Made by a program: the position numbers and the translations under genes. Below, piece by piece: positions 24,201 to 32,769 of a stretch of 64,000 bases of DNA (position 1 is its first letter; every line of letters starts with the position of its first letter). The notes under the pieces are model-generated. The model did no database searches, was not told where the DNA came from, and saw nothing but the letters and a program-made list of their open reading frames with translations. The DNA comes from Nautilus pompilius (Eukaryota > Mollusca > Cephalopoda > Nautilida > Nautilidae), in contig JACATO010000684.1 of assembly GCA_018389105.1 (NCBI GenBank), forward strand, positions 1 through 64,000. Reading direction: 5' to 3'.

Positions 24201-25703
24201 ATTATAGCAACAGATTTTGTTGTAATTCAGCAGCAGCCATAGTACTTTGTAAATGCACTTTCTGGAAATATTCCTTGAAAAGCTAATTCTCAGGATGAAG
24301 ACAGTTCAAGAATATGAACAGGACGACTCTGCTTCTGGGAGTTTCCAGTGGAAAAGTGTTCTCAAGTGTTCACACTTCAACCTAATGTGTTTAGCAGTAT
24401 GTTGTTGATATCTACCATATCTGCACATCTTAAATAAATAAAATTAGTTACAGTAAATATTCAGTTTATTAGCTAAACATTAGTTGCTTAAATATTTGTG
24501 ACCCTCACTTATATATGATTGGAATAATCAAGTATTATTCTTAATTATCGGACATTCCTAAGAGTCAGAATTATTTTTTGAAGTATATAATTATTGAGTT
24601 GACTGATAGCTTTGTTTAGTTAAAACACAAAAAAATACTCAAGTAAATCTGATATTTACCGTGTGCAGCAGTTAGAAAGAGCTTGATAGATAATTATAGC
24701 TTTCTGCATCTCACCCTGTTATTGACCAAAGTTTTGACTGTAGCCTTATCATCTAAACTTAGTTCAGTTTATTAAACATCTGAGAAATGAACATAAAATT
24801 GAAATAATCATTTACTAAGTTTCTGTTAGATTAGATTTTTGTTTATTATATATTTTACCTATATTTTTTTTATCCTTTAGAAGGTAAACAGAAAAATACC
24901 AATCAATACAGATGTTATTATTATTATTACTACTACTACTGTCAAACCTACCGATCAATATTGATGTTGCTATTCAAATGTATCATTGTTTCCTAACCAT
25001 AAATAGTCTATCGTAAAAATATGTTTCAGAAGAATAAAGTAAGAAATAACAATGATGGAATGAATATTGTATAAATTATATACTGTTCAATGCTTGTTGG
25101 CATTTCTGTGTTACCGTATATGGCCAAATTGTTGTCTATTTTTTGGTTAAATGTCTGCCCACCATATAACCTGCTATATAATATTTAAGTTATGTGGCCG
25201 CCATATACATTGTTGTGATGGAAGGTTATTTAAGTATTATTTAAGCAGGTTACTTGACTATTATTTAGCAGATTATGGGAGATTGCTAGATTTCTGTAGT
25301 AAATTTTGGTTTAAAAAATTACATAAAATGGAGGGTTCTGATTATAGAGAGAGAAAGAGATAATAGTAGGTAATAATCTAACGTAGACCTTATCTGACAC
25401 ATTGTAATAGCTAGGAATTCTTTATTCGAAAAAAAAAAAAAAAGATGCTGATGAAGAGACTAATAATTCCTTTCATTGGCTAACAACATGCAGTGTAAAG
25501 TTAGCCTTAAATTGTTATTAACAGTATTTATCTCATTCACTTACTCAGGTCCCCGGAAAGCTGACAATACCCATACACCGATCAGAGATGGAGAGGACTC
25601 CGGGCAGATTCCATGCAGTGGTGGGCACAATCTCCAATATGGCTTTGAGCTCCTTTGTTCAGTGATAGCTTTACACCAAGCATTAGTCTATAATAGCAAT
25701 TAG
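6164..25703 (+). CDS. Tandem two-domain avidin, nine-exon gene
   Basis: Joining 6164-6233, 7900-8049, 9066-9149, 10264-10448, 17448-17493, 18412-18519, 21828-21977, 23442-23585 and 25549-25703 gives 1092 nt, 363 residues plus stop, with every splice phase matching. Residues 1-23 resemble a secretion signal. Domain 1 (about 24-143) has Cys25, Asn34, Ser38, Tyr54, Thr56, Val58, Trp91, Ser96, Thr98, Trp100, Cys104, Trp118, Trp131 and Asp139. Domain 2 (about 189-307) has Cys189, Asn197, Leu199, Ser201, Tyr217, Thr219, Val221, Trp254, Ser259, Thr261, Phe263, Cys267, Trp282, Trp295 and Asn303. These correspond to the biotin contacts and the Cys4-Cys83 disulfide of chicken avidin. N-glycosylation sequons lie at Asn169 (linker) and Asn245. 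Avidin family membership of both domains is strong. That they form one polypeptide rests on splice phase and linker exon 17448-17493. Alternatives are two adjacent genes or alternative splice forms. Confidence 0.8.
6583..7165 (+). mobile_element. Tigger/pogo-like element with terminal repeats
   Basis: The left end reads TA then CAGTAAAATTCCATTTATCC (6583 on). The right end, reverse-complemented from about 7165, reads TACACTGAAAGTCCATTTATCC, so the ends are imperfect inverted repeats flanked by TA, as in pogo/Tigger elements. Inside, about 6850-6960 encodes a degraded helix-turn-helix segment ('KADIIHQVGCGESWKL', compare the family's 'KLxIIxxxExGES'). No catalytic region is seen, so this is an internally deleted derivative. 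It lies in avidin intron 1. Confidence 0.65.
7900..8049 (+). CDS. Avidin domain 1, first exon (strands 1-4)
   Basis: Acceptor CTTTTTAAG, donor G|GTAAAG, phase 1 in and 1 out. It encodes residues 24-74, including the family start 'GLWYNQYGS' (avidin 'GKWTNDLGS') and 'GEYRTAVE' (avidin 'GTYTTAVT'). Asn34, Ser38, Tyr54, Thr56 and Val58 occupy the biotin-contact positions of avidin Asn12, Ser16, Tyr33, Thr35 and Val37; Leu14 is replaced by Tyr36. Unlike in domain 2, no intron interrupts the Gly-Glu-Tyr site. Confidence 0.88.
9066..9149 (+). CDS. Avidin domain 1, second exon
   Basis: Acceptor TTATTCTTCAG, donor G|GTCAGT, phase 1 in and 1 out. Residues 75-101 include 'TFGFSVVWNGGESSTVWVG', aligning with avidin 'TFGFTVNWKFSESTTVFTG'. 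Trp91, Ser96, Thr98 and Trp100 match avidin Trp70, Ser75, Thr77 and Phe79. Trp at the last position is the streptavidin state. Avidin Phe72 and Ser73 are both Gly here. Confidence 0.88.
   Translation, partial: DQHRLVTLRQLLGSQWYGMVVSPARYG
10264..10448 (+). CDS. Avidin domain 1, third exon plus linker start
   Basis: Acceptor CTTTCTCAG, donor GAT|GTAAGT (a perfect consensus), phase 1 in and 0 out. Residues 102-163 include 'GQC' (Cys104 for the avidin disulfide), 'LVTTWLI' (Trp118, avidin Trp97), 'RWMSVNIGQDVFTR' (Trp131, avidin Trp110; Asp139 where avidin has Asn118 and streptavidin Asp128). It then runs on through 'PGPRK' into a linker. If the donor is not used, the frame reads eight codons further, to a stop at 10470-10472, giving a single-domain avidin. 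Confidence 0.85.
11735..11864. repeat. GT/GC dinucleotide microsatellite
   Basis: Imperfect (GT)n interspersed with GC and CCTG steps over about 130 bp, immediately before the left end of the hAT copy at 11874. It is in the large avidin intron between 10448 and 17448. Confidence 0.95.
11874..13060 (-). mobile_element. hAT (ZBED-type) element, deleted copy A
   Basis: The left boundary TAGGGATATGCTGATTATTAGG resembles hAT terminal repeats. The body is a close reverse-complement match to 42272-44195. Compared with that copy, A lacks the 675 bp corresponding to 43144-43818. The encoded frame is full of stops. It lies in the avidin intron. The similarity was judged by eye, with long runs differing by only a few bases. 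Confidence 0.8.
13661..13684. repeat. ATT microsatellite
   Basis: A clean TTATTATTATT run of about eight units in the avidin intron. A second trinucleotide run (AAT) is at about 14120-14158. Confidence 0.9.
14119..14159. repeat. AAT microsatellite
   Basis: AATAATAAT run of about 13 units with one slippage, in the large avidin intron, about 70 bp after the microexon-like site at 14032-14049. Confidence 0.9.
14930..17280 (+). mobile_element. hAT transposase relic (DUF4371/ZMYM-like)
   Basis: Plus-strand fragments in shifting frames follow the family order. An N-terminal basic segment starts at 14940, a catalytic start 'FYAIMFDETLIQANS' is near 15670, 'GCSLMTSQRCGAVAEIQ' near 15900 and 'SCANHALHLNLSKCTEV' near 15975, the last matching the 'CxAHxLNLVLxD' signature. 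The right flank at about 17235-17275 (GATTAATTGGTAATCAGCCCATCCCT) resembles a hAT terminal repeat. Many stops make it inactive. It occupies the avidin intron and ends about 170 bp before the linker exon. Confidence 0.7.
17448..17493 (+). CDS. Linker exon joining the two avidin domains
   Basis: A 46-nt exon candidate between a very strong acceptor (CTTTTCCTTCAG) and a perfect donor (GCA|GTAAGT). It enters in phase 0 and leaves in phase 1, the only combination that connects the phase-0 end of domain 1 to the phase-1 start of domain 2. It encodes 'CQPSSNDTKLAWRGS' plus a split Lys, with a free Cys164 and a sequon at Asn169. No family match is visible; the call rests on splice sites and phase. 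Confidence 0.6.
18412..18519 (+). CDS. Avidin domain 2, first exon
   Basis: Acceptor CCATTGGCCAG, donor G|GTATGT, phase 1 in and 1 out. Residues 179-215 include 'CRVTGVWYNDLGSEM', very close to avidin 'CSLTGKWTNDLGSNM', with the six-residue Cys-to-Trp spacing preserved. Asn197, Leu199 and Ser201 fill the avidin Asn12, Leu14 and Ser16 positions. The acceptor tract is weaker than at the other exons. Confidence 0.86.
18960..20210 (+). mobile_element. hAT transposase relic (DUF4371 type), second copy
   Basis: Plus-strand blocks include 'FSVIAGESADISGKEQLSL' at about 19120-19180, close to the family 'FSILADETSDISGKEQLS', and 'CTAERPFSTMRRMKTWL' at about 19990-20040, the hAT C-terminal dimerisation signature ('CSAERSFSALRRIKTYL'). 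Frameshifts and stops separate them. It lies in the avidin intron between 18519 and 21828. Confidence 0.75.
20740..21400 (+). mobile_element. Tc1/mariner transposase relic
   Basis: 'DGSVIVLGMI' at about 21120-21150 matches the Tc1 'GGGSVMVWGMI' segment; upstream about 20860-20900 encodes a piece like the pre-catalytic 'LxRMGYN'. The right end 'TTACTTTTGCCAAATCATTG' resembles Tc1 terminal repeats ('TTACTTTTGGCCAxxxCTG'). No intact catalytic frame. It lies in the avidin intron. Confidence 0.5.
21828..21977 (+). CDS. Avidin domain 2, second exon
   Basis: Acceptor CACCATTTTAAG, donor G|GTGAGT, phase 1 in and 1 out. Residues 216-265 begin 'EYRTAVE', identical to domain 1, and end 'LIVVWRKGSSATGFVG'. 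Tyr217, Thr219, Val221, Trp254, Ser259, Thr261 and Phe263 match avidin contacts. The exon spans a site where domain 1 is interrupted by an intron. A sequon lies at Asn245 in the loop before strand 5. Confidence 0.87.
22080..22207. repeat. Dispersed repeat, copy 2
   Basis: Shares TAGGAATTTTCCTCC, the 'ATAAGGAAAC' block and 'GAGGTATGT' in the same order with 5510-5612. It sits just after the donor of avidin exon 21828-21977. Class unknown. Confidence 0.5.
23442..23585 (+). CDS. Avidin domain 2, third exon
   Basis: Acceptor CTTGTTTCTTTACAG, donor CCAG|GTGAGA, phase 1 in and 1 out. Residues 265-313 start with 'GQC' at the same position and phase as the equivalent domain 1 exon. Cys267, Trp282 ('VAWLLRV'), Trp295 ('DSWKSV') and Asn303 ('GQNSFTR', avidin 'GINIFTR') are present, so this domain has the avidin state at Asn118. 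Confidence 0.87.
25549..25703 (+). CDS. Avidin gene terminal exon: C-terminal tail
   Basis: Acceptor ATTCACTTACTCAG; phase 1 in; stop TAG at 25701-25703. It completes 'PGPRK', the same five residues that follow domain 1 without an intron, then a 50-residue tail. The end holds 'CSGGHNLQYG' followed by 'FELLCSVIALHQALVY' and three polar residues. Ser-Gly-Gly plus a moderately hydrophobic stretch could be a GPI-anchor signal or membrane tail, but the polar end and internal Glu, His and Gln make this uncertain. Confidence 0.7.
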
Positions 25704-25961
25704 GCTGTACAGAGTTAATTTTTTTTTTTCTGATAAAATAGCAAAAGATTCAAAATAATTTTTTTTAATTGGAACTCTGTAGTTGCATCTGCCACTTGCT
25801 TACCATATGATATGATGTAAAGAGCAAAGGTCTTTTGTCTGCATCTGAGTGTAGAGTTTGGAATTGTGGGTAATGGAAAAAGTTTCAAGAATCAACAATG
25901 AACAATGTGATGTTACAACTTTAAATAGCAAAATGGCTGTGGTCCGAAGTTTTGCTTATCA

Positions 25962-25967
25962 AATAAA
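25962..25967 (+). terminator. Candidate poly(A) signal of the avidin gene
   Basis: AATAAA 260 bp after the stop codon is the first canonical polyadenylation hexamer I see downstream. In an AT-rich genome this hexamer is common, so the call is tentative. Confidence 0.35.
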
Positions 25968-26139
25968 GTGAAATTTACGTGTTGACTTCTCGTGTCCAGA
26001 ATAAGGTGGTGGTGATCAAAAGGATTATCCCACAGACTAAAGCAGGAAGAGATTGTCAAAACAATCCACTAATTGCAGTTCTGCTTTTAGTGGATATGTA
26101 GATTAATCGCAGGCTTAGGTTTCGTTTGCGTCTAGTGTC

Positions 26140-26392
26140 TACAGTGGTGGCCAAAAGTATTACTGGTGTCTTGTTTTTAAGCAGAGTAGTGACTGCAAAA
26201 ATTCCCTTTTTATCATAATGTAGCCATTTGTCAAGGAGATGCGACTATAGAGTAATGAAGCAGAACGCTACAATTGTGTGCTTAGCAATATTGCTTTAAT
26301 GAAAAATAGTATTTTAGCAAAAGAAATCAATCGATGATAAATCAGAAACAGAACATTAGTTATAATGTAATAACTGGCCACCACCTGTGTGT
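26140..26392. mobile_element. Tc1/mariner-type MITE
   Basis: The left end reads TACAGTGGTGGCCAAAAGTATTA. The right end, reverse-complemented from about 26392, reads as CACAGGTGGTGGCCAGTTATTA, giving inverted repeats with the classic mariner 'CAGTGGTGGCCAAAAGT' start. Length is about 250 bp and there is no coding capacity, so this is a miniature non-autonomous element. Confidence 0.75.
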
Positions 26393-28140
26393 ATTAATCT
26401 TAGCCATTTTAAAGCATTTAGTGTGACTGGGTAATCATGCTTTTTCTTCTTCGTCTAACTCACCCAATTCCACACGCACCGATAATATTTTTTTAGTTGA
26501 ATTCAATTTTTATAAATTCTTTTCTTTTTTTAAATCTATATAAAGGGAGTTAATTTTGTTCACAGTAATCTGTCTCTTTTGTATAAATTGCAAGGGTCAT
26601 ACTGAAAGTAATGAACATTTCTTAGTTAACAGGATAACGTCTATTTGGATAATCCTGAGAGTTTGTTAAGACAAAATAATGCAACTCTCTGTGAAAATAT
26701 CGGAACAAACCCAGCAATAGCTACTTTTCCACATATCCCCATTTCTGGTAAGACCCTTTCCCCATGTGTTTATATTCGTCAAACTCCATTGTGAAAAAGT
26801 GTTTATCACACACCTGGATCCAACATTGTAGACTCATCATCCACATCTTTCAATCACTCGACTCTCTGGTTCAGTACTTTTGGTTATAGACTCCATTTGT
26901 TCTGGTTTATGTAATTAAGGAGGTAGCTCATCAAGAATACTGTGTGTGTGTGGCAAAAGAGGATATCTGATAATCAAACTAGGAGAAAAAGATCGATCAG
27001 CAGGTAGAATTTTTTGCTTAGGTAACAGATTGGAAATTTGAAGAATTTAGTATGTGGCTAACAAATTTTGCTAAAAAAATATCTGGTGGAAAAATTTTGA
27101 AAATCTATACAAACTTTTGTGACAGATCATAGCAAAAATTGACTGCTGCTATTTACCATTTAATCTATATGCAACACTTAGAAGTTAAGTTTAATTGTTG
27201 CCAGTCACTCAGAATGACTGAAATCCTTTGGTCTCCTATCATTCTGGTAAGATGCCTCTTCACCAGCCTTGACTGCATGCTCCAAATGAGGTCTCAAAGA
27301 ATGAGTGTTCAGGGACTTTGTTTTAACAGCTCTCTGCTTCATACGCCTTAGATTCTTCTTTCCCTGTCCAATTAATGAAATAGTTTTTAATAAGTATAAA
27401 AATACTTTTCTTGATATTTTTAGTATCTACGAATAAAACTGTCTCCAGCTGCAAGAGACACAAGATATATTTGTCTGCTCTTATTGCAGGTGCTGGCTGA
27501 TCATAAATCCATTCAGACCACCACCAGTTTGTTTAAAAGAGACCTCACAGGAAATCAGAGTATAAAAGTCGCCATAGAAGATTAGAGGTGTATCGTTTAT
27601 TGCCTTTTTTCGTTACAGAAAATATGTCAGCTTTGTGTGAAGATAGACAATTATTTTTCAGTTTAATGAATTACTGAATAATGATTCATTATGAAGTGAT
27701 TTTGATTCTATTCATTATATTTGAACATAATTAGTAATAGTATTTGTTCCTCAAAAGTAGAGCTTAAAATCTTATTGCAACACTATAAATACACTTACAA
27801 TACTAATTTCCTCTAATAGTAGGAACTTAATCTATGTTTATGATTGGCATGGAAGAGGTGATCTTTTATTTGAGCAAACGAGTATTCATCTGCTAATTCA
27901 GTTAAAGTCTAGAGAGGCAGGCTCTGCTATTAGAAGATATACACTAAGTCAAATTTCACATACTAAGCACCTTTAATTTCATACACTAATAATGGAAGTT
28001 GAAATTTTATTATTTTTTATGCATTAAACTTTTGGCTTTTGTATAATATACCATTTTGGACCTGACATACTATGAAATAATGTACCTCTTTTATGTGCAT
28101 AATATGTGTGCAATCCAGGTGAAAATGTGTTAAACTAAAT
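26393..28140. other. Intergenic DNA, no gene recognised
   Basis: AT-rich sequence between the avidin gene and the hAT relic. The longest frame (27139-27351) matches nothing I know. I see no exon-like splice pairs with coding sense. Confidence 0.5.
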
Positions 28141-30270
28141 CAGGGGTGTGAGGGCCTCAGGTCGAGGCCAGTACAATGCATACGGTATTGCCAAGTTGAG
28201 CAAAGAGAAATGGGGTGCTACAGAAAGTTTACTGATCATAAAATACAAATTATAACATGAATGAGATACTAGCACTGTTTATTTTTTAATGATGGCATCT
28301 ATTCATCAATGTTGTAAGGTGCTGATCTGTGATAAAATTTCTTACCTTGGTGAATTCCATTGAGAATAATTGTCTGTACTGCCAATCGAGCTCACCATTC
28401 TTGAGAGGAAACTTTTAACATACGAATTGTAAAACTCAAGAGAGATGATATTGAAAGCTGCCTTTAAATCTGTATCAGTCTGGAGATCAATGATCTCAAT
28501 TTGTAAGCTATCTGGTACAGAGTCCATATTTACTAAAGACGGTTGCGCAAAGATCATAAGGTTCTGATCCAGAAATATTGAATCTTGATTCAAATTCAAA
28601 AGAAAGTGACTGCACTGCAGCTAAGTAGTTTGAGCTCTGCTTGAAAATTCTCAACGTGACCAAGCTCATTCTTGCCTCGAGAGTCGCTTCAATATGAGAG
28701 AAATGTGCACTGCACTGGTGTGTTGAGCATTCATGTCACCAGTATTGCTTGGAAATGTCTGTGATCGAGTATACAAGCATGAACAAAGTTAATAATAGAA
28801 ATTATCTTGATGAATGATGCAGTGACTTAGTAGAGTCTCATGAGGTGGTATCACCAGAAAAGCAGTGAATCCATTCTTTTCCACCACTGAAGGGTTACTA
28901 TCAGTGGTAACACCACACAGCTTGTCTTAACCAAAATCATCATCAACCAACATATTTGTAATTTGTCCTCTTAAAATAAATACGTTTATTTAATAATTTT
29001 TTTTTTACATACAGTATTGATATAACATTGTTGTTAGCATATACTAACTATTAATAATGTGATAAAGGTACTATAAAAATAATATAAAATAGAAATACTT
29101 TTAATACTTATTCCTAACCTGGAAGTCTTTGTTAACAGCACTGATGAAGACTGTCAGGTGGACAGAATCTTTTACATCTGCACTCTCGTCTAATGACAGA
29201 CTAAATGCTTCAAAGTTGTCGAACCTCTCTTTTAATGTTGACTGAGAAATCATCAATTCTTCAAGCCACCATGAACCTTGACAATGAAGCAATGTCTGTA
29301 GCTTCTTCATCATGACATCTTTGTCCAACAAATATTTTCAAGCAGTCTTTTACAGATTCACCATTTGAAGATGATGTCATTTTTTGATTTCCTGAAAGAC
29401 AATACTGCTTGATTCTTTGCGGATCTTACTGAAGGTATTCTGCTGAATGGTTACTGATTTTCTCAAAATGGTAAACGATCTTGTCTAACTTGACCATGGA
29501 AACCTTCATATTTGCTTGCTTGGCACAGTAATATTGATCACTTTATATTCTTTTATAGCAGCATATCTTGGCTACCACGTTTTCACCTCTCACCTCAGCA
29601 GCCTATTTTATAGCAGTGATAGTAATCTAAGCAAATCAAGGATGAACACCCTTTTCTTAAAAAACAATAAATTTGTCAAAGATGTATAATACAATTTTTA
29701 AACTATTACAAATTTTGACTATAGTCCATTATTTATTTTTAAGTTTAAGCAGACATCAAATGGGTGAGAATAAAAAACAACATGACAACAAATGCACATG
29801 ATAGATGGGTGGTGAATGAATCAAAGGCATCATAATATGGTGTACTGTACAGCTACACAAGTTTAACATCACTGCCTTTTCTACTTTCATTTTGAAAAAG
29901 AAAGAAAATAGCTATCAATATAAAAACATTTAAATAATAGTAATACATATTAAAATTGTGGGCCATGGCTTTTTAAAGGTCAGCTTCATCTGAATACTTG
30001 GTACTGTAAAAAGCTGCATGACTCCCTTGTGGAATTTTTAGCATTTCCAAAACAATTTTTTTAGCTTGTAAAACATTTCCTGAGCACAGAACCACGTTTG
30101 CATTTTATACAGCTGGTGAATTTTTTGGCGCTGATCATCAGGACTGCAATTGATCTGTGATTTTTCCAGAAGTTTTCTCCCTTTAGTTATAGTAGCCATA
30201 ATGTTTTTTCCTAAAACTGTGTTAAGAAAACATCTATTTGTGATGTACAAATGTATTAGGAAGATAAGAA
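28141..30270 (-). mobile_element. hAT relic, GTF2IRD2/ZBED-like type
   Basis: Reverse-strand segments run in order. 30038-30250 gives an N-terminal piece. 29101-29331 has 'FDNFEAFSLSLDESADVKDSVHLTVFI', matching the catalytic start 'FxxFSLALDESTDVxDTAQLxIFI'. 28342-28599 has 'DSVPDSLQIEIIDLQTDTDLKAAF' and 'RMVSSIGSTD', matching 'VPxxLQLELIDLQxDxxLKxxF' and 'LFGSTYxCE'. This is the family domesticated in vertebrate GTF2IRD2 and related proteins. CAGGGGTGTGAGGGCC at 28141 resembles its terminal repeat. Stops and missing blocks make it non-functional. Confidence 0.75.
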
Positions 30271-30299
30271 TGAAAAAGATTGTTTTGAAATTTTAAAAA

Positions 30300-31750
30300 T
30301 TATCACTTAATCATGAAAGTAGCATTTCCTGGGAATATCAGAAAAATGTATAATATTAATAATGATGATTTAGGCTAATTCCTTAACATGATAATATCAT
30401 GGTGTCACAAAATTGCTCACCATGACTCAGTCAAATTATCTATATTTTCTGTATGATGTAATAGACTCATCCAGAAGTTTAGTCCCAGTTTGTTTGTTTA
30501 AAACAAAACTCTGTGAAATGACTACCTCCTGTCTTCAAAGGCAGGGCACCTGCCATCAGTTCCCTTAGTCTTTCTAGAAAATTACCCATGCTATTTGAAA
30601 ATATGTGCCTTTTATAAAAAAGACCACCTGTCTGTCATCAGTAAATTTAGTCATCATGAAATTCTGTTTTAGGGACAAGAGGTCTGGCATATAGAATAAT
30701 TATCAGATCTTGAAACCCACTATTACTGAAGAAACGGGTATGAATGTCCATTTATTTCTGGATTTTAATAACTTGAACTGGTAATCTTTAATCAGCAGCT
30801 AATGTAAAAAATGTATGGTGAACAACTGTTGTACCCAATGTCTATTCAGTGATCTTATCCCTTTCTGAAACTGAAAAAAACTTCTTCATAAGTAATTATA
30901 TACACAAACACTTGACATAACTAAATAAACACCCAGGTTTATTGTATAAAGATACATAACACTGGCAAAGGACGAAGAGTTTATACTTTGTGGTGTAGCA
31001 ATTTGCCAGAAACAGACAGTGTGTATGCATATCAACAACTCTGTTACGCAATCTGCATTGATGAGTCCCAGAAAATGGGTTTATTGGAACACTTTTACAA
31101 AAATCGGTTGGGGATATCCCTCACACGCGCAGAGGGCTACGTGTCCAGAGATTGGTCAAACCAAAGCGGATTTCTGATGCCTTGATTTTCTTCCCATTGC
31201 ACAGGCAACATAAGCTAGGATACCATCTTCCATTAAAAAAAAATACTGTCCCTCTTTGGACAGATGGGCCATTGGCACAGACTCTTTCTAAGCTAGTTCC
31301 TTCACAGACCACCAACAACTGTGGTAACAACCCTGTGGCCTAAAATCACTCCAGACACCCGAGACAGAAATACAGACTGCCATATTCTGTAGTGACCTGA
31401 GGGATGCTGGATGTACCACTGTTTGTGAAGACCTGGAGCCATCAGGAAAAAATGGTATCCCAAAAGGCAGGAGGGACTAGTAACACACATATATATATAT
31501 ATATGGAGTCTCTATGATTTGCATAGACACAGGCACATGTGCTGCCAGATGCTGGAATTGTTTCCATGCTTATCTTCACAGCACAGAATTTCGGTTCTTT
31601 TGGCTTTGGTTTCCAAGACAGACAGACAGACAGACATGAGCAGCAGCAGCAGCCCTACAGCCCTTAATGACATGAGCAGTTTGCAGGCCTCCTACCAATG
31701 CTTCATTCCACCCCTATGAACCTGGTGTTCCCTCGGGCCTGCAGTCGTGT
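30300..31750. other. Intergenic DNA upstream of LARP1
   Basis: No gene recognised. It holds a short TA microsatellite at about 31489-31504 and a (GACA)n run near 31618-31635. Several short frames at 30988-31720 overlap on both strands with no family resemblance. Confidence 0.5.
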
Positions 31751-31987
31751 GCTTGGGTACAACTATTACCAAGCAACAGAGAGGGGGGGTGCCCGCCGAC
31801 ATCACCTCACTTCGGTCTCCGCCTACAGACAGGTGCTACTTTGATCTTTCAAAACGCAGGCAGGTAGAGCGGACAGGTGGGCGGGAGAACGGGGCCACGC
31901 GCGCCTTTCTAGGACACCGCGATCGGTTTTTCTTTTCTCCTTCCGGTTCGAGGACTGGTCGGCTTTCCTTTCCCCTCTTCTTCTTAC

Positions 31988-32065
31988 CCCGATGTCGCAC
32001 GAGGCTGCCTCTACCGTAAACATGCCTACGTGGAGAGAGAGAGAGAGAGAGGCCGAAGAAGCCAT
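31988..32065 (-). other. Possible divergent first exon
   Basis: On the reverse strand an ATG in good context (CAGATGG) at 32065 opens 26 codons (MASSASLSLSLHVGMF...) that end at a strong donor, GGG|GTAAGA. Together with the CpG island this could be the first exon of a divergent transcript, but no partner exon was recognised downstream and the Ser-Leu run comes from the GA microsatellite. Confidence 0.2.
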
Positions 32066-32083
32066 CTGTAATCTCCCATATTG

Positions 32084-32095
32084 GTCACGTGACGT
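32084..32095. promoter_or_regulatory. Palindromic E-box overlapping a CRE half-site
   Basis: GTCACGTGAC is a perfect 10-nt palindrome around CACGTG (the USF/MYC/TFE class E-box), and its right side overlaps TGACGT at 32090-32095. It is 256 bp upstream of the LARP1 ATG. Confidence 0.55.
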
Positions 32096-32106
32096 TATCA
32101 GCGACG

Positions 32107-32116
32107 GCGCATGCGC
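32107..32116. promoter_or_regulatory. NRF-1 binding site
   Basis: GCGCATGCGC is the exact palindromic core of the nuclear respiratory factor 1 consensus, 14 bp after the E-box. NRF-1 sites are typical of CpG-type promoters of growth and translation genes. Confidence 0.6.
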
Positions 32117-32350
32117 ATTCTCGTGTTAATGGCGACATGTGCTTTCCGCAAACCTAGAAGCGACCGCACCAACCGCCGAGAGGACAGATGAACAGCTGTA
32201 TTTTTGCTGATCCGTCATTGACCAGCTCCGGGGCGTGTTTGTAAAGGCGAGCAGTCGGTGCGCGGCATCAGGGTAGCGCTTCGGGCCGGGCCGGGCTCGT
32301 GTGTCTCGACGTGGAAGCAGGGACTGGCACCATCTGTGTACGGAATCAAA

Positions 32351-32693
32351 ATGGCGACAGAGATTTCTCCGGTCGGCTCCTCACCTCCGGCCGCTCAGGG
32401 CGACGTGGCTCTCAAGCAGGCCTGCGCTCAGCCCTCGCACAGAGACCCGGCGGAGGGCGGCCGGGCGGATTACAAATTACCCAGGCCTGGACAGGCGGGC
32501 GAGGCGAGTAAGCAGCAGGAGTCTCCGCCGAAGGAGAAAGCCCAGCAGCAGCTCCCTTCGACGACGACGACGACGACACGTGTCGAGGTGAAGAAGTTCG
32601 ACAACAAAACCTTCGTTGAGGCCCCCCTGCCGAAGACCAACCCCTGGAACAAAGGGAAGGTGAACAGAAAGCAGAGCTACGTCTCCGAACCGG
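32351..32693 (+). CDS. LARP1: LARP1 exon 1
   Basis: 114 codons plus one base (phase 1 out) ending CCG G|GTTGGT. A nearby donor at 32698 (GTATCT) would leave phase 2 and create a stop at the next exon, so 32693 is chosen. It starts MATEISPVGSSPP and contains a charged, Pro/Gln/Lys-rich disordered stretch, a Thr run coded by (ACG)n, and the conserved 'NPWNKGK'. An alternative GTG upstream is not needed. Confidence 0.78.
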
Positions 32694-32736
32694 GTTGGTA
32701 TCTGTTGCTTCTCATTTATAAGAAAACCATATGTTC

Positions 32737-32769
<33 letters not shown>

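Larger units (their letters stand above)
31750..32350 (+). promoter_or_regulatory. LARP1 promoter island and 5' UTR
   Basis: Base composition changes sharply to GC- and CpG-rich from about 31750 and stays so through the first coding exon, unlike the AT-rich surroundings. The island carries GTCACGTGAC at 32084-32093, NRF-1 site GCGCATGCGC at 32107-32116, and a GA run at about 32034-32051. No TATA box is evident at a sensible distance, fitting a housekeeping CpG-type promoter. An in-frame stop at 32219-32221 precedes the chosen ATG. Confidence 0.7.

Noticed and set aside
32258..32350. GTG-initiated N-terminal extension of LARP1
   Set aside because: No upstream in-frame ATG before the stop at 32219-32221, and the ATG at 32351 has good context.
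32698..32703. GTATCT as the LARP1 exon 1 donor
   Set aside because: It leaves phase 2 and produces a stop on joining to 54872; the donor at 32694 fits.
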